Origin: Desulfobacterales bacterium HSG17
GTDB lineage: Bacteria > Desulfobacterota > Desulfobacteria > Desulfobacterales > Desulfococcaceae
NCBI GenBank assembly: GCA_030377945.1
Contig: JAUCGD010000001.1
Span: 1-64,000, forward strand
Direction of reading: 5' to 3'
DNA length: 64,000 nt
Under the pieces are notes generated by a model. That model did no database searches, had not been told where the DNA came from, and saw nothing but the letters and a program-made list of their open reading frames with translations. The position numbers were made by a program, and so were the translations under genes. Positions 1 to 9,612 of the stretch are shown here, in pieces; position 1 is the first letter of the stretch, and every line of letters starts with the position of its first letter.

Positions 1-1430
1 TACAGGAGCTATCCCAGTGCCGTTTTATGAGTTCATCTGAATTTGAGGGAGTTGAAGCTTTAAAAGGCAAAAAAATTGTTATTGTTGGATGTGGTGCCCA
101 GGGACTTCACCAGGGATTGAATTTGCGTGACAGTGGTCTTGATGTCTCATATGCCCTGAGAGAATCTGCCATAGAAGAGAAACGTCAGTCCTGGAAAAAT
201 GCTTCTGAAAATGGATTTTATGTATCGGGCTATGAAAATCTTGTCCCAAAAGCAGATCTTTTGATAAATCTGACCCCGGACAAACAGCACACCAATGTTA
301 TTGAATCTGTCATGCCTTTGATGAAAAAAAATGCCTGTCTCTCCTACTCCCATGGATTTAATATTGTGGAAGAGGGTATGCAGATAAGAGAAGATTTAAC
401 TGTCATCATGGTGGCACCCAAATCTCCTGGAACAGAAGTAAGGCAAGAGTATCTGCGCGAATTTGGAGTTCCAACACTTATTGCCGTTCATAAAGAGAAT
501 GATCCAAGCAACGATGGGATGAAAATTGCAAAAGCCTATGCCTGCGGTACGGGTGGCGATAAAGCAGGAGTTCTTCATTCCTCTTTTGTAGCTGAGGTAA
601 AATCAGATCTCATGGGGGAGCAGACCATTTTGTGTGGAATTCTCCAGACAGGGTCGCTGCTGTGCTATGACAAAATGGTTGAGAACAGTATTGACCCTGG
701 ATATGCTTCAAAACTTGTTCAATATGGGTGGGAAACCATTACCGAAGCCCTAAAGCATGGCGGCGTCACCAATATGATGAATCGGTTGAGCAATCCTGCA
801 AAAATTCTTGCCCATGAACTCTCTGAAGACCTGAAAACAATTCTTAAACCCATGTTTAACCAACATATGGATAATATAATGTCAGGCAAATTTTCAACTA
901 CCATGATGGAAGACTGGGAAAATGATGATGCAGACCTTCTTAAATGGCGGGAAGAGACCGGCAATACTGATTTTGAAAAATCAGCTTCAACAGACCAGAA
1001 CATACTTGAACAGGAGTTTTTTGATAATGGTATTCTCATGGTTGCCTTTGTCAAAGCAGGTGTAGAACTTGCCTTTGATACCATGGTTGCAACGGGGATA
1101 GGTGATGAATCAGCCTATTATGAATCTTTACATGAACTTCCTCTTATTGCCAATCTTGTAGCAAGAAAAAAACTCTATGAAATGAATGTGGTTATTTCTG
1201 ATACAGCAGAATATGGCTGCTATCTTTTTAACCATAAAGCTTTGCCCCTGTTAAAAAATTTTATGGATAAAATTGATACTGCTCTTATAGGAAATGGTCT
1301 TGACCTTGCCAACAGTGGAGTTGATAATGCTCAGCTTATTAAAGTTAATGATGCCATTGCCTGCACAGGTGTTGAAAAAATCGGAAAAAAACTGCGCTCT
1401 TACATGGGAGCCATGAAATCAATGGACTGA
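1..1430 (+). CDS. ilvC: Ketol-acid reductoisomerase, class II (5' end outside window)
   Basis: Converts 2-acetolactate to 2,3-dihydroxyisovalerate (and the isoleucine analogue) with NADPH in branched-chain amino-acid synthesis. The sequence follows the long E. coli-type enzyme: Rossmann motif GCGAQG about 22 residues after the Met at 27, GYSHGFNI-like segment, [25 protein letters not shown], and the duplicated C-terminal domain ending in a GKKLR-Y motif. The Met at base 27 is not the true start. The same frame is open back to base 3 and reads QELSQCRFM, which matches the QLxxLGKCRFM segment that precedes this Met in E. coli IlvC, so roughly 20-odd residues lie off the left edge. Its product leads to 2-ketoisovalerate, the substrate of PanB encoded 2.4 kb downstream. 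The call is very secure. Confidence 0.95.
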   Translation, partial: QELSQCRFMSSSEFEGVEALKGKKIVIVGCGAQGLHQGLNLRDSGLDVSYALRESAIEEKRQSWKNASENGFYVSGYENLVPKADLLINLTPDKQHTNVIESVMPLMKKNACLSYSHGFNIVEEGMQIREDLTVIMVAPKSPGTEVRQEYLREFGVPTLIAVHKENDPSNDGMKIAKAYACGTGGDKAGVLHSSFVAEVKSDLMGEQTILCGILQTGSLLCYDKMVENSIDPGYASKLVQYGWETITEALKHGGVTNMMNRLSNPAKILAHELSEDLKTILKPMFNQHMDNIMSGKFSTTMMEDWENDDADLLKWREETGNTDFEKSASTDQNILEQEFFDNGILMVAFVKAGVELAFDTMVATGIGDESAYYESLHELPLIANLVARKKLYEMNVVISDTAEYGCYLFNHKALPLLKNFMDKIDTALIGNGLDLANSGVDNAQLIKVNDAIACTGVEKIGKKLRSYMGAMKSMD

Positions 1431-1435
1431 TTATT

Positions 1436-1486
1436 GACTTTTTTAGTGTAAATCAGTATCTTTTTAAGACTTTTTTAGCATAAATC
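1436..1486. repeat. Two 19-bp direct repeats, 32 bp apart
   Basis: The 80-bp gap between ilvC and the acyl-CoA synthetase gene holds two copies of GACTTTTTTAG-NN-TAAATC at 1436-1454 and 1468-1486, differing only at the two N positions. The 32-bp period is about three helical turns, so both copies would face the same side of the DNA. A regulator binding pair or a simple duplication are both possible; no regulator is identified. Confidence 0.5.
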
Positions 1487-1511
1487 CTGTGACAATGGAG
1501 CAAAATCTTAT

Positions 1512-3716
1512 ATGGAATCTGTCAATATTCAAGAGCTGATTAATACAAAATTAAAACCTTCTGCTAAATCCATGGCTGAAGATGAAGCCAAAAGGATATT
1601 TAAACTATTTCATATCCCTGTTGTAGAAGAGAAACAGACAAGCACTGATACTGACAAAATTCTGGATGCCTGTAATAAAACAGGATTTCCCATTGTGTTA
1701 AAAGCCGCCGGAACAGATATTTTACATAAAACAGAATCTGGCCTTGTACAAGTCGGTTTAAACAGTGACAATCAGGTCATTGATGCGGTAAAAGAGATGA
1801 AAAAGAATGCAGGAGAGGATATTGAAAGTTTTCTTGTCCAACCTGTAATCGCTGGTAAAAGAGAATTTGTTGCAGGCATGTTCAAAGATCCCCAGTTCGG
1901 GCCAGTAATTGTATTTGGCCTTGGTGGAATATTAACTGAAGCTTTAAACGATGTTGTTTTTAAGATTGCACCTTTAAATGATGCAGATATACAAGATATG
2001 TTTGACCAGATATCTGCACAAAAACTTCTTGATGATTTCAGGGGTGAAAAAAAGGTTGATAGAAACGCTGTCAAACAAGTTCTAAAAGCGTTGTCAGATA
2101 TTGCCATAAACTATCCTGATATCAAAGAGATTGATATCAACCCGCTTATTATTCAGCCTGATGGCTCTCCCATTGCTGTGGACGGGCTGATAGTTCTTGA
2201 AAAGGCCAAAAAAATTAAAGATGATACAGCCTATGACATTGATTTAAGCGTAGTTGGTTCGTGTTATTATCCAAAATCTCTTGCCTTTATTGGTGCATCT
2301 GCAACTCCTGGCAAATGGGGACATATGCTTTTGACCAATACCCTGTCCCGAAATTATAAGGGAGATGTTTATCTTGTAAATCCAAAGGGCGGGAAAATAG
2401 CAGGTCGTCATGTTTATAAGTCTGTCATTGATATTGAGAAGGATGTTGACCTTGCTGTGGTTACTATTCCTGCCCATCGTGTAATTGATCTGATTCCTGA
2501 TTTAAAAAAGAAAAATGTTAAAGGCATTTTATTGATTACATCAGGCTTCAGGGAAATAGGAGTTCAAGGAGAAAAATTAGAACAGAAGTTAATGAAAACT
2601 GCCTATGATGCAGGGATTCTGGTTCTTGGGCCAAACACCATGGGCATATGTAATCCGCACATTGATTTTCACTGCAGTGCTGTTCATGCCTATCCTCTTC
2701 CCGGATCAACCGCCCTTGTATGCCAGTCAGGCAATATGGGAACCCAGCTTCTTGCCTTTGCAGTACAGCAGGATATAGGGATCAGGGCTTTCTCAGGTTC
2801 AGGCAATGAAGCCATGGTCACGATCGAAGACTATATGGAAGCTTTTGAAGAAGATGAGCTTACCAAAATTGTAGTGCTTTATATTGAAAGCATAAAAAAC
2901 GGCAAAAGATTTTTTAAGAGTGCTGCAAGGGTGTCAAAACAAAAACCTGTAGTTGTCTTAAAGGGTGGACGAACCAATATCGGAAAAAGGGCTGCATCAA
3001 GCCACACCGGTGCCATGGCCTCGGATGCAAAGGTGTTTAATGCAACCTGCCGCCAGGCAGGCATTATCCAGGTGGAACAGCCCATGGAGCTTCTGGATCT
3101 CTCTGCTGTATTTTCCTCTCTGCCCCTGCCAAAAGGAAAAAGAGTTGCCATTATGACTCTTGGAGGAGGCTGGGGAGTTATCACATCCGATCTTTGTGCA
3201 GAACACGGTCTTGAAGTACCGAAACTTTCCAGAGATATAATAAAAAAACTGGATAAAATTCTACCGACATACTGGAGCCATGGAAATCCCATTGATATTG
3301 TAGGAGAAAATGACCCGAATATCCCCATGACCTGTCTTGAAGAGCTGCTTAAATGGGATGGATGTGATGCTGTAATTCATCTTGGTATTCACGGGAAAAG
3401 AGTGCTTATTAACGGCATGGTGGAATCGGTGCGCAAAGCTGATCCTGATATTGATGAAAACCAGGCACAATTTTTAAAAGATTTTATCTTAGACTTTGAA
3501 GATGAATATACAAAATATACTGCAAAACTTACTCAAAAATACAACAAGCCAGTTCTTGGTGTAAGTCTTTTAACCGATGAAAAAAGCAGGATTCTTTACA
3601 GGCATGAAGAGTATGAGTATAAAACAGTCTTTTTCCCTTCCCTTGAAAGGGCTGTAAAAGCACTTCGCGGGATGTGCACCTATAATGACTGGTTGGAAAA
3701 GAATGCATATAATTAA
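1512..3716 (+). CDS. Acyl-CoA synthetase, ADP-forming, fused subunits
   Basis: Probably interconverts an acyl-CoA, ADP and phosphate with the free acid, CoA and ATP (acetate-CoA ligase, ADP-forming, family). The order of domains is ATP-grasp first (about residues 10-225, with GFPIVLKAAG and KTESGLV), then a CoA-binding Rossmann domain (about 243-340, FIGASATPGKWG), then succinyl-CoA-ligase-like flavodoxin domains to the end. His498 in ASSHTGAMA fits the phosphorylated histidine of this family. The order beta-alpha is the reverse of E. coli PatZ-type proteins, and no GNAT domain is present. An SD-like GGAG lies 11 bases before the ATG. It sits between ilvC and panB, which suggests a branched or short acyl substrate, but specificity cannot be read from sequence. 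Confidence 0.85.
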   Translation: MESVNIQELINTKLKPSAKSMAEDEAKRIFKLFHIPVVEEKQTSTDTDKILDACNKTGFPIVLKAAGTDILHKTESGLVQVGLNSDNQVIDAVKEMKKNAGEDIESFLVQPVIAGKREFVAGMFKDPQFGPVIVFGLGGILTEALNDVVFKIAPLNDADIQDMFDQISAQKLLDDFRGEKKVDRNAVKQVLKALSDIAINYPDIKEIDINPLIIQPDGSPIAVDGLIVLEKAKKIKDDTAYDIDLSVVGSCYYPKSLAFIGASATPGKWGHMLLTNTLSRNYKGDVYLVNPKGGKIAGRHVYKSVIDIEKDVDLAVVTIPAHRVIDLIPDLKKKNVKGILLITSGFREIGVQGEKLEQKLMKTAYDAGILVLGPNTMGICNPHIDFHCSAVHAYPLPGSTALVCQSGNMGTQLLAFAVQQDIGIRAFSGSGNEAMVTIEDYMEAFEEDELTKIVVLYIESIKNGKRFFKSAARVSKQKPVVVLKGGRTNIGKRAASSHTGAMASDAKVFNATCRQAGIIQVEQPMELLDLSAVFSSLPLPKGKRVAIMTLGGGWGVITSDLCAEHGLEVPKLSRDIIKKLDKILPTYWSHGNPIDIVGENDPNIPMTCLEELLKWDGCDAVIHLGIHGKRVLINGMVESVRKADPDIDENQAQFLKDFILDFEDEYTKYTAKLTQKYNKPVLGVSLLTDEKSRILYRHEEYEYKTVFFPSLERAVKALRGMCTYNDWLEKNAYN

Positions 3717-3791
3717 TAATGAAGAAAAAATATTAATCTAAAGGTCAAAAACTAAATCACTAATGCAATAACTTATTTTGGAGAAGAAACA

Positions 3792-4583
3792 ATGCAAGTG
3801 AAAGTAACAACATCAACATTGATGAAAATGAAGCAGGAAGGTAAAAAAATCACTGCTTTAACAGCCTATGATTATCCCTTTGCCAGCATGCTGGATCAGG
3901 CAGGAATTGAAATTATTCTGGTGGGTGATTCCCTTGGAATGGTTGTTCAGGGAAAGGAAAATACACTTCCTGTTACCATGGATGAATCAATCTATCACAC
4001 ATCCATGGTGTCAAGAGCATGCTCTTTTTCAATGGTTATTGGAGATATGCCTTTTATGTCCTACCAGGGCTCCATTGATAAAGCCATTGACAATGCTGGG
4101 CGATTTTTAAAAGAGGCAGGTGCTGGTGCAGTTAAACTTGAAGGTGGCGCAGATGTATGTCCTGTGATCAATGCCCTAGCAAAAGCTGGTATCCCGGTGC
4201 AGGCTCATATTGGCCTTACTCCCCAATCGGTCCATCAAATGGGTGGATTCAAAGTACAAAGAGATGAAAACAGACTCATGGAAGATGCAAAAAATGTCCA
4301 GGAGGCAGGCGCATTTTCTGTTGTACTTGAAGGAATTCCCTCTCCCATTGCAGCAAAAATCACAAAAGAGCTTGAAATTACAACCATTGGTATAGGTGCA
4401 GGGGTTGAATGCGACGGTCAAATCCTGGTTCTCCATGACATGCTCGGCATCAATGACAGATTTCTGCCAAAATTTGTAAAAAAATATGCCGATATTGCAG
4501 GAGTTGCAAAAAAAGGTCTTGAACAATATATTAAAGAAGTTAAAGAACAGGAATTTCCTTCAAAAAAGTATGAATATAAATAA
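3792..4583 (+). CDS. panB: 3-methyl-2-oxobutanoate hydroxymethyltransferase
   Basis: First committed step of pantothenate synthesis: transfers a hydroxymethyl group from 5,10-methylene-THF to 2-ketoisovalerate, giving ketopantoate. The 263-residue length is normal. Family landmarks are TAYDYPFA near the N-terminus, the metal-ligand loops GDSLGM and GDMPF, KLEGG, and VLEGIPS carrying the catalytic-region glutamate. TTGGAGAAG precedes the ATG by a normal distance. The neighbour upstream (ilvC, after one gene) makes the precursor of its substrate, and the downstream Rossmann/DUF2520 gene overlaps its end by 14 bases, so the two are translationally linked. The assignment is secure. Confidence 0.96.
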   Translation: MQVKVTTSTLMKMKQEGKKITALTAYDYPFASMLDQAGIEIILVGDSLGMVVQGKENTLPVTMDESIYHTSMVSRACSFSMVIGDMPFMSYQGSIDKAIDNAGRFLKEAGAGAVKLEGGADVCPVINALAKAGIPVQAHIGLTPQSVHQMGGFKVQRDENRLMEDAKNVQEAGAFSVVLEGIPSPIAAKITKELEITTIGIGAGVECDGQILVLHDMLGINDRFLPKFVKKYADIAGVAKKGLEQYIKEVKEQEFPSKKYEYK

Positions 4584-5448
4584 AAAAGAATTCTGTCTTA
4601 TCGGATGTGGAAGGCTTGGGATCAACCTTGCTGTATTCCTCTCCCAACAAGGCTTCATCCCAAAAGCATTTTCAAGTAAAAATCTTGAATCAGCTAAAAA
4701 AGCTCTTGAAATTACCGGCCAGGGCAGAGTTTATGAAAACCCTGTGAATGCAGCAAAATCATGTAGCCTTGTGTTTATCACTACACCGGATACCATTATT
4801 GAACCTGTTTGTAAAAACATAGCACAACAAAACGGATTTAATAAAAACAGTGTGGTGTTTCATCTCTCAGGTGCATTATCTTCATGTGTCTTAAAATCAG
4901 CAAAACAAAATGGCGCAAATGCAGGCTCCATTCATCCTCTCCAGGCGTTTGCTCCCTATGAACATGGGCAGGAATCGCCATTTAAGGGAATTAATATCTC
5001 CATTGAAGGAGATGATAAAGCAGTTGAGCTTGGAAAAGAGATTGTCAATGCATTAAGGGCTAATTCATTTATCATTCCCACGAATGCAAAAACCTTGTAT
5101 CATGCATCTGCTGTTGTGGCATCAAACTATCTTGTAACTCTGGAGCATTTTGCCCTGGAATTGCTGAAAAAGGCAGACCAGCCAGAAGAGAAAGCCTATG
5201 ATATATTGGAGCCTCTTATCATGGGAACCTTGAACAATATCAAGGCACGGGGCTGTATTAATGCCCTTACAGGCCCTGTGGCTCGTGGAGATGATGAAAT
5301 TGTCTCAAGACACCTTAAGGATATTGATAAAAAAATGCCGCAATTTTCAAAGTTTTACCGTATGCTAGGGCAATACACCCTTGATATTGCAAGTCAAAGG
5401 GGCGAGCTCTCAGAAACCGACAGACAAAAACTTAGTGATTTATTTTAA
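4570..5448 (+). CDS. Rossmann-fold / DUF2520 protein, candidate oxidoreductase of the pan unit
   Basis: A 292-residue protein with an N-terminal NAD(P)-binding fold ([16 protein letters not shown], residues 7-22) followed by a helical DUF2520-type domain; SIHPLQAF and the [13 protein letters not shown] segment are typical of this family. The start at 4570 is preferred to an upstream in-frame Met at 4486, because that would put 28 unlikely lysine-rich residues before the Rossmann strand and overlap panB by 98 bases. The gene overlaps the 3' end of panB by 14 bases. Size, fold and position resemble ketopantoate reductase (PanE), and no canonical panE is seen nearby, so it may do that step. This role is an inference, not shown by sequence. 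Confidence 0.8.
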   Translation: MNINKKEFCLIGCGRLGINLAVFLSQQGFIPKAFSSKNLESAKKALEITGQGRVYENPVNAAKSCSLVFITTPDTIIEPVCKNIAQQNGFNKNSVVFHLSGALSSCVLKSAKQNGANAGSIHPLQAFAPYEHGQESPFKGINISIEGDDKAVELGKEIVNALRANSFIIPTNAKTLYHASAVVASNYLVTLEHFALELLKKADQPEEKAYDILEPLIMGTLNNIKARGCINALTGPVARGDDEIVSRHLKDIDKKMPQFSKFYRMLGQYTLDIASQRGELSETDRQKLSDLF

Positions 5449-5452
5449 TCTT

Positions 5453-5474
5453 TTCAGGTGTTCAACCACCTGAA
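5453..5474. terminator. Hairpin between convergent genes
   Basis: TTCAGGTG and CACCTGAA form a perfect 8-bp stem with a 6-base loop just after the DUF2520 stop codon. A T6 run follows about 17 bases later on the plus strand. It lies between convergent genes and may terminate the ilvC-panB unit, though the T-run is not adjacent. Confidence 0.45.
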
Positions 5475-5507
5475 CTGGTTTTCAAGTAATTTTTTCTTAT
5501 AATTTTG

Positions 5508-8492
5508 TTAAATCTTAAACAGCTTTAACTGCCTGCCTTGTTTTTCAAGTTGAACATTTGCCTTGTCAAGATTTGTCTTGTTTGAGATGACAGAAATTCC
5601 CTTTTGGGTTTCATCTATTGAGAAATATTTCCGGGCAATATCTTTAATCCTTTTTTTATCAAGCTGCAGCAACACGTTCTTGAACTGCTGGCGGATATCA
5701 TCATCAAGTTTTGTAATATCCCTGTAAAAGGCTTTCATGGCAGCAGGTCCCGGAGTTTCAGGCTTATCTATTTCAGAACAGACCTGCAAAATAGCTTCTT
5801 TAACATCAGTTTGGGTGTAATCACCATTGACTATATAATCGCAAGCTTTTTTATAGACATCCAGAGTTCTTTTAATATGGGGATCTCTGTATGATCCAAA
5901 TGAAAAAATACCCTCTTCGCTGTTGTAAATGGCAAAGCCTCCATAGGCTCCGCCCTTTTCCCTGATTTCCCTGTGAAGATAGAGAGAACGAAGTATTTTA
6001 CTGATTACTGCAAGCCCGGGAGAGTCTTCATGGGTTATACCAACAGTTTTAAAGGACTGCCCAACAAAGGAGACAGAGGTATTGGTATACCAGCCGTCAC
6101 AGGGTACGTTCCTGCTATAGGATAAATCCGGAGTAAAAAAAGATGTACCGTCATTATCAGGCAGAAGGTCATGAATTGATTGAATCTTGCTTTCTGCACT
6201 TATAATAGCATCAGCCCCACCAATTAAAGCAGGCTTGAAATTACTCTTTTTTAATACTGATTTACCAATTACGATAAGGTTGTCTGACAGGGTTTTCAGG
6301 ATTTTATCTGTATTGTCACCTGTCTCGATCAGTTCGGTCATTTTTTTTATAAATTGATACTGGGCAATGCCATGCCAGAGTTCATTAATATAGGAAGCCT
6401 TGGAAAGATGTCTTGAAGAGAGAGAAATGGCATATCGATGACCTGTTGAGACAATGGAAGCTTCCATTCCTGCCTTGTATTGAAGCAAAAGGTTTTTTAA
6501 CCTTTCAAAATCCTGGAAATTATACTCTTCAAGACACTCTTTTATCAGGTCAAATAGCTTGTCAATATTCCGGTCAAGAGCCTTTCCCTGAACAGCAAGG
6601 AATGAATGTGACTGCGCTTCTTTAGAAAAATAGGTTCCTGAAAAAGGAGATATGGATACTCCGCCAGTATAAAGATCCATGAACGCTGCTATTTTATCAT
6701 AGGAATTTTTCTTTGTTCCAGAATTTGTGAATGCTCTGCAAAAAAATGGTACAAGACCAAAAAGTTCAGATGGAATAGATCCTGCTCCCACAGGACAGGT
6801 AAAATACAAGATACCTGATGTTGCCTTATCATAGCAGGTTGAAAAATTCACATCCTTAATTGTATCAGGCTTTATAATCTCTATCTGGGGAGGAATATCA
6901 GCAAGATCCAGGGTTGGCAGAATTGAAATATCTTCCTGGCTCTCCTGGAGCGCTTCAAGAGTTCTGGTATCTTTTTTTATCTGCTCAATATCCTGTTTTT
7001 TTAACTGTTTAAAAATATTTTTAAGCTCTTTTTTTGTCTCATTGATTGTTTTTTGTTCAAGTTTGGCATCAGGCTCAAGGGTGAAAACAACTCTGTGGGA
7101 ATTTTCAAGGAAATACTGCCTTAATTTATTTTCAAGAAATCCCTCTTTTTCCAACTCCTGCTTCAGCTTATTCAAGTCATCGTCAATATTGATACAGGAG
7201 ACAGGATCACCATCATGGATAAGTGTCCCGGCAAAGGAAAGAAGTAGTTTTATCCCGAATGGATAAGGAGTATTTGTGATCTCTTTTCTATGAAATTCAA
7301 TCTGGTGAATTGCAGAATCAATAAGATTTTTTTCAATTCCACTATCTGCAGCATTTTTAATGGTGGAAAAAATAATTTCTTCCATTTTTGAAACTGAATC
7401 TTTTGAGATATCTTTTAAGCCACAGGCAAACATGGTGTCCCTGTTGTCAGAGTCAAATCCCGTTGCATCGGATAAAGAAGAGCCAAGATTTGAATCTATC
7501 AGGGCTTTTCGTAACGGGGAAGCTGCATTGGCAAGAAGTACCTGCTCCAGAATAGTTAATACAAGAATTTCAAAGGAATCTTTAATATCACATGTCAGCC
7601 ATGCCACACATGCCTGATATTTTTTTGATGCATCTTCAGGATCAGAATAAGCATAACTCTGGTTTTTTATTCTGGGATTTTCCCAGCGAGGTTGTGCTGG
7701 AACCTTTGAATCCATCTCAAGCAGCTCAAAGTTATCAAGCACTTTCTGGGATATAAATAAAAGGCTCTCTTCCAGAGGCAGATTTCCGTAAGTATAAAAA
7801 AATGAGTTGGAAGGGTGATAATATTTGCCATGGAACTCTTTTAACTCTTTCCAGCTTAAGTTTGGTATTTCAGAGGGCTCACCTCCTGAATTATTTTTAT
7901 AGGTGGTATCAGGATATAAAGCAGCAAGTAGAGATCTTCCCATGACCTGGGACGGAGAAGACATGGCACCTTTCATCTCATTATATACAACACCTTTATA
8001 TTCCAGTTCAGGATCATCACTCCCACTGCCTTCAAGAAGTTCAAGGCGGTGACCCTCCTGCTTAAAACTCAACTGGTCAATTTTCGGGAAAAAAGCTGCA
8101 TCAAGATAAACCTCCATCAAGTTATAATAATCTTTTTTATTCTGGGTGGAAAAAGGATACATTGTCCAGTCAGATGCGGTAAAAGCATTCATAAAAGTAG
8201 AAAGACTTCTTTTGAGCATGGAAAAAAAAGGATCCCGGACATTAAATTTTTTTGATCCGCATAAGACTGTATGTTCCAGAATGTGGGCAACTCCTGAAGA
8301 GTCCGAAGGGACAGTTCTGAAAAACACGCCAAATGTATTTTCCTTGTCCCTGTTTACAATATGAATATGTTTAGCTTTTGTTTTTATATGTTTAAGCTCC
8401 ACCATGACAGAGTCAATGGATTCAAGCCTGGTGACATTTTTGATTAAATATCCGCAAAGTTTCTGACCTTTTTTGAATTGTGTTGTTTCCAT
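5508..8492 (-). CDS. PreP-like M16C zinc metalloprotease
   Basis: A 994-residue insulinase-family peptidase of the presequence-protease (PreP/falcilysin) type, which degrades peptides inside a two-bowl chamber. The inverted zinc motif HILEH is at 70-74 (His70, Glu73, His74) and the distal ligand Glu172 is in VVYNEMKG. A coiled hinge rich in Lys and Glu lies around residues 475-530, followed by the second, non-catalytic half (with EKGGAYGGFAIYN near the C-terminus, which shapes the active site). The length equals that of the usual one-chain PreP. There is no signal peptide, so it acts in the cytoplasm. AAGGA precedes the ATG. It is transcribed away from rsmA from a shared 180-bp spacer. Confidence 0.92.
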   Translation of the reverse strand: METTQFKKGQKLCGYLIKNVTRLESIDSVMVELKHIKTKAKHIHIVNRDKENTFGVFFRTVPSDSSGVAHILEHTVLCGSKKFNVRDPFFSMLKRSLSTFMNAFTASDWTMYPFSTQNKKDYYNLMEVYLDAAFFPKIDQLSFKQEGHRLELLEGSGSDDPELEYKGVVYNEMKGAMSSPSQVMGRSLLAALYPDTTYKNNSGGEPSEIPNLSWKELKEFHGKYYHPSNSFFYTYGNLPLEESLLFISQKVLDNFELLEMDSKVPAQPRWENPRIKNQSYAYSDPEDASKKYQACVAWLTCDIKDSFEILVLTILEQVLLANAASPLRKALIDSNLGSSLSDATGFDSDNRDTMFACGLKDISKDSVSKMEEIIFSTIKNAADSGIEKNLIDSAIHQIEFHRKEITNTPYPFGIKLLLSFAGTLIHDGDPVSCINIDDDLNKLKQELEKEGFLENKLRQYFLENSHRVVFTLEPDAKLEQKTINETKKELKNIFKQLKKQDIEQIKKDTRTLEALQESQEDISILPTLDLADIPPQIEIIKPDTIKDVNFSTCYDKATSGILYFTCPVGAGSIPSELFGLVPFFCRAFTNSGTKKNSYDKIAAFMDLYTGGVSISPFSGTYFSKEAQSHSFLAVQGKALDRNIDKLFDLIKECLEEYNFQDFERLKNLLLQYKAGMEASIVSTGHRYAISLSSRHLSKASYINELWHGIAQYQFIKKMTELIETGDNTDKILKTLSDNLIVIGKSVLKKSNFKPALIGGADAIISAESKIQSIHDLLPDNDGTSFFTPDLSYSRNVPCDGWYTNTSVSFVGQSFKTVGITHEDSPGLAVISKILRSLYLHREIREKGGAYGGFAIYNSEEGIFSFGSYRDPHIKRTLDVYKKACDYIVNGDYTQTDVKEAILQVCSEIDKPETPGPAAMKAFYRDITKLDDDIRQQFKNVLLQLDKKRIKDIARKYFSIDETQKGISVISNKTNLDKANVQLEKQGRQLKLFKI

Positions 8493-8580
8493 ATATTTAT
8501 TTTTCCTTGATTATTGGCAATACCTGTTGTTTCCTGTTTTTCAGACAGTTTTTAAAATTATTTTTAAAATTTCTGTATTC

Positions 8581-8612
8581 TTGACATAAATATACTTTAC
8601 ATGTGATATATA
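8581..8612 (+). promoter_or_regulatory. Possible promoter for rsmA
   Basis: TTGACA at 8581-8586 is a perfect -35 box. The best -10-like match on this strand is TATATA at 8607-8612, but the 20-bp spacing is long; GATATA at 18 bp is the alternative. The pair lies about 60 bases upstream of the rsmA start in the spacer shared with the divergent protease gene. Confidence 0.3.
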
Positions 8613-8672
8613 CATCTTTCCAAATAGTATAGGTGATGAAGGGAAAAATTACAATAACCATAAGGCTGCCAA

Positions 8673-9541
8673 ATGACATATCCCGGGCAATTGCTTAAAC
8701 AAGAACAATTATATGCCGGTAAAGAGCTGGGACAAAATTTTCTATCCAACCCTGCAACAGCACAAATGATTGTACAAAAAACCGGGATATCAGATAAAAT
8801 CAGTGTCCTGGAAATAGGTCCTGGCCTTGGAGCTTTGACAATCCCACTGGCTCAGACTGCTTTGCATGTTACAGCTGTTGAAAAAGATTCCCGCCTGATC
8901 CCTGTTTTACAGCAGGAGCTTGATAAGGAGAATTTAAAAAATGTTACTATTATTAATAAAGATATTTTAAAAGTCAATTTTCATGAAATAGCCCCCCCCC
9001 AGATAAAACAAAGAAAAAAAGTGCAATAAATAAAAATGTGGTCATTGGAAATCTTCCCTATAATATTTCATCACAAATTTTGTTCAGGCTTGTTGAACAG
9101 AGATTCTGCATTGAAAAGGCATTTTTAATGTTTCAAAAAGAACTTGCAACAAGGATTATAGCTCCTCCAGGTAAAAAAAATTATTCAAGACTGGCTGCTG
9201 TTGTTCAATATGCTGCTGATATAGATTTTGTTGCAGACATAGGACCATCTTCTTTTTTCCCAAAACCTGAAATAACTTCAACTATTTTACAATTTAAATT
9301 TTTCCACAAAAAAGAGCTTGATCAAGCCCAGGAAAAAATATTATTTAATGTAATCAAAGCTGCCTTTTCAAAGCGCAGAAAGTCATTGAAAAATTCAATG
9401 GCTGGGGGTGAATTTAATTTTGAAAAGAGTTTTGTGGTCAAGGCTTTGGAACAAGCCGGGATAGATCCTGTCAGGCGTGCGGAAACGTTAAATGTTGAAG
9501 AGTTTAAGCTGTTGGCAAAAGCTGTAGACAAATTGTTGTAA
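8673..9541 (+). pseudogene. rsmA: 16S rRNA adenine dimethyltransferase, frameshifted at a C9 tract
   Basis: RsmA/KsgA dimethylates the two adjacent adenines in the terminal loop of 16S rRNA helix 45. The first frame (8673-9029) carries the N-terminal GQNFL motif and SAM motif VLEIGPGLGALTIPLA, then runs off in APPQIKQRKKVQ-stop. The second frame (to 9541) begins VVIGNLPYNISSQ, with the catalytic NLPY motif, and continues to a normal C-terminus. The break falls in a run of nine C residues (8992-9000). One extra C, or a -1 slip, joins the frames into a 289-residue protein of normal family length. It could be a sequencing or assembly error, a phase-variable tract, programmed frameshifting, or a real inactivation; the otherwise intact sequence argues against old decay. 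Confidence 0.88.
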
Positions 9542-9612
9542 AATTATCTATTATTTAGTAACCAGCCTGGAAAACATGCTGAAGCAATATTAAACTTTAT
9601 AAGGGGTTTTAA

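Noticed and set aside
719..1084. Long minus-strand frame opposite ilvC
   Set aside because: It is the antisense of a highly conserved enzyme, with no family resemblance and no ribosome site; a codon-structure shadow. The same applies to 2879-3328, 34357-33992, 48851-49216 and the other antisense frames.
5453..5474. Hairpin as a strong rho-independent terminator
   Set aside because: The stem is good but the T-run is not adjacent, so it is reported as a moderate-confidence terminator only.
8497..8679. 60-codon minus frame in the protease/rsmA spacer
   Set aside because: It overlaps the rsmA start and the promoter region and has low-complexity sequence; no supporting signal.
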